This document shows positions 59,090-64,000 of a DNA stretch of 64,000 bases, piece after piece. Made by a program: the position numbers and the translations under genes. The DNA comes from Paraburkholderia agricolaris (GTDB taxonomy: Bacteria; Pseudomonadota; Gammaproteobacteria; Burkholderiales; Burkholderiaceae). Each line of letters begins with the position of its first letter. The first letter of the stretch is position 1. The stretch is from contig NZ_QPER01000001.1 of NCBI RefSeq assembly GCF_009455635.1, forward strand, positions 372,001 to 436,000, read 5' to 3'. Below the pieces are notes generated by a model, which saw only the letters and a list, made by a program, of their open reading frames with translations, had not been told where the DNA came from and ran no database searches.

Positions 59090-59189
59090 AAAGTTTCACC
59101 GGACGACGCGCTGGCCGCGTGTGTCACAACCGGTACAAGAAGACGCGGCCGATACCTTCTCGTTATCAATTAGTCAGGAGACACGCATT

Positions 59190-60188
59190 ATGAAACGAAG
59201 AATTTTCCTCACGCTGGCAGCAGCGGCGACGGGTGTGCTCTTCAACGCACCGGTCGCGCAGGCCGCTGATCCGGTGAAGATTGGCTTCCTCGTGAAGCAG
59301 CCGGAAGAACCGTGGTTCCAGGACGAGTGGAAGTTCGCCGAAATCGCCGCCAAGCAAAAGGGTTTCACGCTGGTGAAGATCGGCGCGCCGTCGGGCGAGA
59401 AGGTGATGAGCGCTATCGACAACCTGGCGGCTCAGAAAGCGCAAGGCTTTGTGATCTGCACGCCTGACGTCAAGCTCGGACCGGGCATCGTCGCCAAGGC
59501 GAAAGCCGACGGCCTGAAGATGATGACGGTCGACGACCGCCTCGTCGACGGCGCCGGCAAGCCGATCGCATCGGTGCCGCATATGGGCATCTCGGCTTAC
59601 AACATCGGCAAGCAGGTGGGCGACGGTCTGGCTGCGGAAATCAAGAAGCGCGGCTGGGACATGAAAGACGTGGGCGCGATCGACGTGACCTACAACCAGT
59701 TGCCGACCGCGGTTGATCGCACTACCGGTGCAACCGACGCGCTCGTCGCCGCCGGTTTCCCGAAGGCCAACGTGATTGAAGCGCCGCAAGCGAAGACCGA
59801 CACGGAAAACGCTTTCAACGCTGCCAACATCGCGTTCACCAAGAACCCGCAGTTCAAGCACTGGGTGGCCTATGCATTGAACGACGAAGGCGTGCTCGGT
59901 GCGGTGCGCGCGGCGGAAGGCCGTGGCTTCAAGGCGGACAACATGATCGGTATCGGTATCGGCGGCTCGGACTCGGCATTGAACGAGTTCAAGAAGCCGT
60001 CGCCGACCGGCTTCTACGGCACGGTCATCATCAGCCCGAAGCGTCACGGCGAAGAAACCTCCACGCTGATGTACGACTGGATCACGCAAGGCAAGGAGCC
60101 GCCGATGCTCACGCTGACGACCGGCATGCTGGCCACGCGTGACAACGTGGGTGAAGTACGCGAGAAGATGGGCCTTGCATCGAAGTAA
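59190..60188 (+). CDS. araF: L-arabinose-type ABC transporter substrate-binding protein
   Basis: This periplasmic protein binds L-arabinose (and often D-galactose) for the AraGH transporter. The 332-residue precursor has a signal peptide (about 1-28, ending VAQAADP). The mature part is very close to AraF: KIGFLVKQPEEPWFQDEWKF, LAAQKAQGFVICTPDVKLG, DRTTGATDALVAAGFP and IGIGIGGSDSALNEF. AGGAG precedes the ATG. A 100-bp gap separates it from the SDR gene and a 217-bp gap with a hairpin from araG. Confidence 0.93.
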   Translation: MKRRIFLTLAAAATGVLFNAPVAQAADPVKIGFLVKQPEEPWFQDEWKFAEIAAKQKGFTLVKIGAPSGEKVMSAIDNLAAQKAQGFVICTPDVKLGPGIVAKAKADGLKMMTVDDRLVDGAGKPIASVPHMGISAYNIGKQVGDGLAAEIKKRGWDMKDVGAIDVTYNQLPTAVDRTTGATDALVAAGFPKANVIEAPQAKTDTENAFNAANIAFTKNPQFKHWVAYALNDEGVLGAVRAAEGRGFKADNMIGIGIGGSDSALNEFKKPSPTGFYGTVIISPKRHGEETSTLMYDWITQGKEPPMLTLTTGMLATRDNVGEVREKMGLASK

Positions 60189-60221
60189 GCAGTTGTTGTA
60201 CCGCAGTGCAATGAAGTGAAC

Positions 60222-60260
60222 TGCCGGTGCGTCATTCTCCAAGGATTGGGCGCATCGGCA
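60222..60260 (+). promoter_or_regulatory. Hairpin after araF
   Basis: TGCCGGTGCG (60222-60231) pairs with CGCATCGGCA (60251-60260), including one G-U pair, around a 19-nt loop. No T run follows. It could protect the araF mRNA 3' end and allow a higher level of the binding protein. Confidence 0.5.
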
Positions 60261-60369
60261 GCCTTCACCGACAGCAATAAAAGACGAGTAGTTGAGACAG
60301 ACCACGCTTGGTGTCCATGAGGCACCTGAAGAAGCACGGTTCATACGAAGCAATGGGACGGCAGTAAGC

Positions 60370-60383
60370 GTTAGAGCGCTAAC
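60370..60383. promoter_or_regulatory. LacI-type operator-like dyad upstream of araG
   Basis: GTTAG-AGCG-CTAAC is a 14-bp inverted repeat 22 bp before the araG GTG. It resembles the GTTAGCGCTAAC core of LacI/GalR-family operators. The regulator is unknown. Confidence 0.4.
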
Positions 60384-60405
60384 TTCCGTCGACATAGGAG
60401 GCGAA

Positions 60406-61941
60406 GTGTCAGCGACGCTACGTTTTGACAATATCGGCAAAGTCTTTCCAGGCGTGCGCGCGCTTGACGGAGTGTCCTTCGACGTCAACGTCGGCCAGGT
60501 GCACGGCCTGATGGGCGAAAACGGCGCAGGGAAATCGACCCTGCTGAAGATTCTCGGCGGTGAATATCAGCCCGACTCCGGTCGCGTGATGATCGACGGC
60601 AATGAGGTGCGCTTTACGAGCGCGGCGGCGTCGATCGGGGCGGGAATCGCGGTGATTCACCAGGAACTGCAATACGTGCCCGATCTGACGGTCGCGGAAA
60701 ACCTGCTGTTGGGCCAACTGCCGAACTCGCTCGGCTGGGTCAACAAGCGTGAAGCCAAGCGTTTCGTGAGGGAACGTCTCGAAGCGATGGGCGTGGCGCT
60801 CGATCCGAACGCGAAACTGAGAAAGCTCTCGATCGCACAACGGCAAATGGTCGAAATCTGCAAGGCCTTGCTGCGTAACGCGCGCGTGATTGCACTGGAT
60901 GAACCGACCAGTTCGCTGTCGCATCGCGAGACCGAGGTGCTGTTCAAGCTGGTGCGCGACCTGCGCGCCGACAACCGCGCGATGATCTACATCTCGCACC
61001 GCATGGACGAGATCTACGAACTGTGCGATGCCTGCACGATTTTCCGCGACGGCCGCAAGATCGCCTCGCATCCGACGCTCGAAGGCGTGTCGCGCGACAC
61101 CATCGTGAGCGAAATGGTCGGACGTGAAATCGCCGACATCTACAACTATTCAGCACGTCCGTTGGGCGAGGTGCGCTTCGCGGCGAAAGCGATCGAAGGC
61201 CACGCGCTCGCGCAGCCGGCCAGCTTCGAAGTGCGGCGCGGCGAAATCGTCGGCTTCTTCGGTCTGGTGGGCGCGGGCCGTAGCGAACTGATGCATCTGG
61301 TGTACGGCGCCGACCACAAGAAGGCCGGCGAAATCGTGCTCGACGGCAAGCCGATCAAGGTGCGCAGCGCGGGCGAGGCGATCCGGCATGGCATCGTGCT
61401 GTGCCCGGAAGACCGCAAGGAAGAGGGCATTGTCGCGATGGCGACCGTGTCGGAGAACATCAATATCAGTTGCCGCCGTCACTATCTGCGGGCGGGGATG
61501 TTCCTCGACCGCAAGAAGGAAGCGGAAACCGCGGACCGTTTTATCAAGCTGCTGAAGATCAAGACGCCGAGCCGTCGCCAGAAGATTCGCTTTTTGTCGG
61601 GCGGCAACCAGCAGAAGGCGATTCTGTCGCGCTGGCTGGCCGAGCCCGATCTGAAGGTGGTGATTCTCGACGAACCGACGCGCGGAATCGATGTGGGTGC
61701 GAAGCATGAGATCTATAACGTGATTTATCAGCTTGCGGAACGCGGCTGCGCGATCGTGATGATTTCGTCTGAACTACCGGAAGTGCTCGGTGTGTCCGAT
61801 CGGATCGTCGTAATGCGTCAAGGCCGCATTTCCGGCGAGCTGTCGCGCACGGAAGCAACGGAACAAACGGTGTTGAGCCTCGCGTTGCCGCAGAGCTCGA
61901 CCGCCATGCCCGGAACCGCAGCCACCGAGCAAGCGGCCTGA
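60406..61941 (+). CDS. araG: L-arabinose-type ABC transporter ATPase
   Basis: AraG energises the AraFGH sugar importer. The start is the GTG at 60406 behind TAGGAGG, giving 511 aa ([20 protein letters not shown]). It has two ABC modules: Walker [17 protein letters not shown] and signature [16 protein letters not shown] in the first, then [16 protein letters not shown] and [15 protein letters not shown] in the second, with [12 protein letters not shown] as Walker B. The frame is open upstream for 38 codons without similarity. araH follows 54 bp later. Confidence 0.94.
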   Translation: MSATLRFDNIGKVFPGVRALDGVSFDVNVGQVHGLMGENGAGKSTLLKILGGEYQPDSGRVMIDGNEVRFTSAAASIGAGIAVIHQELQYVPDLTVAENLLLGQLPNSLGWVNKREAKRFVRERLEAMGVALDPNAKLRKLSIAQRQMVEICKALLRNARVIALDEPTSSLSHRETEVLFKLVRDLRADNRAMIYISHRMDEIYELCDACTIFRDGRKIASHPTLEGVSRDTIVSEMVGREIADIYNYSARPLGEVRFAAKAIEGHALAQPASFEVRRGEIVGFFGLVGAGRSELMHLVYGADHKKAGEIVLDGKPIKVRSAGEAIRHGIVLCPEDRKEEGIVAMATVSENINISCRRHYLRAGMFLDRKKEAETADRFIKLLKIKTPSRRQKIRFLSGGNQQKAILSRWLAEPDLKVVILDEPTRGIDVGAKHEIYNVIYQLAERGCAIVMISSELPEVLGVSDRIVVMRQGRISGELSRTEATEQTVLSLALPQSSTAMPGTAATEQAA

Positions 61942-61995
61942 ACATTACTTGGACGAAAGTCCGGCAACCCGTGGGGAACGGGAGGAGTCTTCAAA

Positions 61996-63012
61996 ATGCA
62001 AGCCAGAGAAAACCTCGCGCAACAAGCCGCCAAAGGCGCGGCTGAAGCGCTGATTCCGCAGTCGAACGACAAGGCGAAATGGTGGCAGCAGATCACCGAG
62101 TACAGCCTGATCCTGATTTTCGTCGTGATGTTCGTCACGATGTCGTTGACGGTCGATCACTTCTTCTCGATCGAGAACATGCTCGGTCTCGCGCTGTCGA
62201 TTTCACAGATCGGCATGGTCGCGTGCACGATGATGTTCTGTCTGGCCTCGCGCGATTTCGACCTGTCGGTGGGTTCGACGGTCGCCTTCGCGGGTGTGCT
62301 GTGCGCGATGGTCCTGAACGCGACCGGTAACACCTTCATCGCGATCATCGCGGCGGTGGCGGCGGGCGCGGTGATCGGGTTTGTCAACGGCGCGGTGATT
62401 GCGTATCTGCGCATCAACGCGCTGATCACGACGCTCGCGACGATGGAAATCGTCCGCGGTCTCGGCTTTATCGTGTCGCACGGGCAAGCCGTGGGCGTGT
62501 CGTCGGATACGTTTATCGCGCTGGGTGGTCTGAGCTTCTTCGGCGTGTCGCTGCCGATCTGGGTCACGCTGCTGTGCTTTATCGTGTTCGGCGTGATGCT
62601 CAATCAGACCGTGTATGGTCGTAACACGCTGGCCATCGGCGGCAATCCGGAAGCTTCGCGTCTCGCCGGTATCAACGTCGAACGCACGCGCGTTTATATC
62701 TTCCTGATTCAGGGTGCTGTTACCGCGCTCGCCGGTGTGATTCTGGCTTCGCGGATTACGTCGGGTCAGCCGAACGCGGCGGAAGGTTTCGAACTGAACG
62801 TGATTTCGGCTTGCGTGCTGGGCGGCGTGTCGCTGCTCGGCGGTCGCGCGACGATTTCCGGTGTCGTGATCGGCGTGCTGATCATGGGCACGGTCGAGAA
62901 CGTGATGAACCTGATGAACATCGACGCGTTCTATCAGTACCTCGTGCGCGGCGCGATTCTGCTCGCCGCCGTGCTGCTCGATCAGTTGAAGAACCGCGGC
63001 TCGCGAGATTAA
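61996..63012 (+). CDS. araH: L-arabinose-type ABC transporter permease
   Basis: AraH is the inner-membrane permease of the AraFGH system. The 338-residue protein has about ten helices, with the N-terminal cytoplasmic tail to residue 30, IGMVACTMMFCLASRDFDLS, GFVNGAVIAYLRINALITTL, the conserved NPEASRLAGINVERTRVYIF segment, and VISACVLGGVSLLGGRATIS. GGGAGGAG precedes the ATG. It follows araG and precedes an SDR gene. Confidence 0.94.
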   Translation: MQARENLAQQAAKGAAEALIPQSNDKAKWWQQITEYSLILIFVVMFVTMSLTVDHFFSIENMLGLALSISQIGMVACTMMFCLASRDFDLSVGSTVAFAGVLCAMVLNATGNTFIAIIAAVAAGAVIGFVNGAVIAYLRINALITTLATMEIVRGLGFIVSHGQAVGVSSDTFIALGGLSFFGVSLPIWVTLLCFIVFGVMLNQTVYGRNTLAIGGNPEASRLAGINVERTRVYIFLIQGAVTALAGVILASRITSGQPNAAEGFELNVISACVLGGVSLLGGRATISGVVIGVLIMGTVENVMNLMNIDAFYQYLVRGAILLAAVLLDQLKNRGSRD

Positions 63013-63075
63013 ACCCGGGACTGAACCCGCGCTCAACTCGCGACTCACTTACTTTGCTCTAAAAGGAATCGAACG

Positions 63076-63876
63076 ATGTCGTCTCCGGCCAATGCAAACG
63101 ACCGCCTCGCGGACAACGCGTTTGCCCGCTATCCGAGTCTCGTCGACCGAACCGTGCTGATTACGGGTGGCGCGACCGGTATCGGCGCATCGTTCGTCGA
63201 GCATTTCGCGGCGCAGGGCGCGCGCGTCGCGTTCTTCGATATCGATGCGAGCGCAGGTGAAGCGCTCGCCGATGAACTCGGCGACTCGAAACATAAGCCT
63301 ATGTTTTTGCCGTGCGATCTGACCGACATCGACGCGCTGCAAAAAGCGATTGCCGACGTGAAGGCCGCGCTCGGCCCGATTCAGGTGCTGGTGAACAACG
63401 CGGCAAACGACAAGCGTCACACGATCGGCGAAGTGACGCGCGAGTCTTTCGACGCCGGCATCGCGGTGAATATTCGCCACCAGTTCTTCGCGGCGCAAGC
63501 GGTGATGGACGATATGAAAGCCGCCAACAGCGGCTCGATCATCAACCTCGGCTCGATTAGCTGGATGCTGAAGAACGGCGGCTATCCGGTGTACGTGATG
63601 TCGAAATCGGCGGTGCAGGGTTTGACGCGCGGCCTCGCGCGCGACCTCGGTCACTTCAACATTCGCGTCAATACGCTGGTGCCGGGTTGGGTGATGACGG
63701 AAAAGCAGAAGCGTTTGTGGCTCGACGACGCAGGCCGCCGTTCGATCAAGGAAGGTCAGTGCATCGACGCTGAACTGCAACCCGCCGACCTCGCCCGCAT
63801 GGCGTTGTTCCTCGCCGCCGACGACAGCCGGATGATCACCGCGCAGGATCTCATCGTCGACGGAGGCTGGGCGTGA
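63076..63876 (+). CDS. SDR-family aldose 1-dehydrogenase (XylB/GalD-like)
   Basis: This dehydrogenase (266 aa) resembles the Caulobacter D-xylose dehydrogenase family that oxidises aldoses to lactones with NAD. It shows LITGGATGIGASFVEHFAAQ, FFDID after beta-2, NNAANDKRHTIGEV (the NDKRH pattern is typical of this group), the active-site SISWMLKN region, and YVMSKSAVQG. The substrate may be galactose or arabinose given the adjacent araH and the lactonase that follows. It overlaps the next gene by 4 bp (GTGA). Confidence 0.88.
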   Translation: MSSPANANDRLADNAFARYPSLVDRTVLITGGATGIGASFVEHFAAQGARVAFFDIDASAGEALADELGDSKHKPMFLPCDLTDIDALQKAIADVKAALGPIQVLVNNAANDKRHTIGEVTRESFDAGIAVNIRHQFFAAQAVMDDMKAANSGSIINLGSISWMLKNGGYPVYVMSKSAVQGLTRGLARDLGHFNIRVNTLVPGWVMTEKQKRLWLDDAGRRSIKEGQCIDAELQPADLARMALFLAADDSRMITAQDLIVDGGWA

Positions 63877-64000
63877 GTGCGGGGCTGCGTACAGGTCAGC
63901 CGGCGCCTCGCGCGGTGTTGCTGCTCGATACGCAATGCACGCTCGGCGAAGGCGCGACATGGTGCGCCAGAACGGGCCGCTTCTACTGGACCGATATCGA
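63873..64000 (+). CDS. SMP-30/gluconolactonase family lactonase, N-terminal part (cut by window edge)
   Basis: This is the start of a sugar lactonase of the SMP-30 family. The GTG overlaps the dehydrogenase stop. Visible residues include the family start CTLGEGATWCARTGRFYWTD, with the first metal-binding glutamate in LGEG. Only 42 codons are in view. Hydrolysis of an aldonolactone made by the preceding dehydrogenase is likely. Confidence 0.85.
   Translation, partial: MSAGLRTGQPAPRAVLLLDTQCTLGEGATWCARTGRFYWTDI

Overview
The window is a high-GC stretch of a beta-proteobacterial main chromosome, most likely a Burkholderiaceae member of the Paraburkholderia type. The evidence is gene order: lolB-ispE-tRNAGln-prs-rplY-pth, the kdsD-kdsC-lptC-lptA-lptB-rpoN-hpf-ptsN-hprK-rapZ block, a cydP-cydA-cydB-cydX oxidase operon, and the uvrA/MFS/ssb neighbourhood. 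Most of the window is conserved housekeeping DNA. The accessory material is a single IS481-type element next to a chemoreceptor gene, followed by a sugar-catabolism operon that runs off the right edge.

Layout. 1-2400: end of a PTS enzyme I and nagE, a GlcNAc-type permease carrying a second EIIB domain that lacks the phosphorylated cysteine. 2432-5587 (minus): cytochrome bd oxidase operon with both small subunits. 5950-7070 (minus): rpoH with a perfect CIRCE operator and a sigma32-like promoter. 7247-8237: a PagL-like lipid A deacylase and a DUF4440 protein. 8365-9850 (minus): a C-terminally truncated leuA preceded by a roughly 400-nt leader that starts with a 24-codon Leu-rich peptide ending in four CTA codons. 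9938-15629: ybiB, FAH hydrolase and maiA, ftsY, rsmD, coaD, ferredoxin. 15680-22921 (minus): hisC, pth, rplY, prs, tRNA-Gln, ispE, lolB, TPR protein. 23009-25620: mutM, mutY, LON-domain protein. 25660-34458 (minus): nitrogen-PTS, rpoN and the LPS Kdo/transport genes. 34620-39920: antiporter, apt, LysE exporter, Nudix, purU. 39928-43660: divergent Fur-boxed PepSY and TonB receptor genes. 43713-49846: AI-2E exporter, uvrA, MFS, ssb. 50001-53715: two poorly characterised genes and a chemoreceptor behind a sigma28 promoter. 53757-55180: an IS inserted at the centre of a 78-bp inverted repeat. 55570-64000: IclR regulator, dgoK, dgoA, dehydrogenase, araFGH, a second dehydrogenase and a lactonase.

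How the genes work together. The right-hand operon supplies uptake (AraFGH), oxidation (two SDRs), lactone opening, and the kinase and aldolase steps of an oxidative galactose/arabinose route. The sugar-acid dehydratase is not in view. The kds/lpt/rpoN/pts block joins lipopolysaccharide biogenesis with sigma54 and nitrogen-PTS control. The PTS genes at the left edge, HprK and PtsN are all phosphorelay parts.

The most unusual signals are the leucine leader ahead of the truncated leuA, where the predicted transcription start falls on the AUG; the duplicated inactive EIIB domain of NagE; the stacked heat-shock control of rpoH; the hairpin-rich cyd leader; and the IS nested at the centre of a palindrome. 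No CRISPR array, rRNA or prophage was seen.
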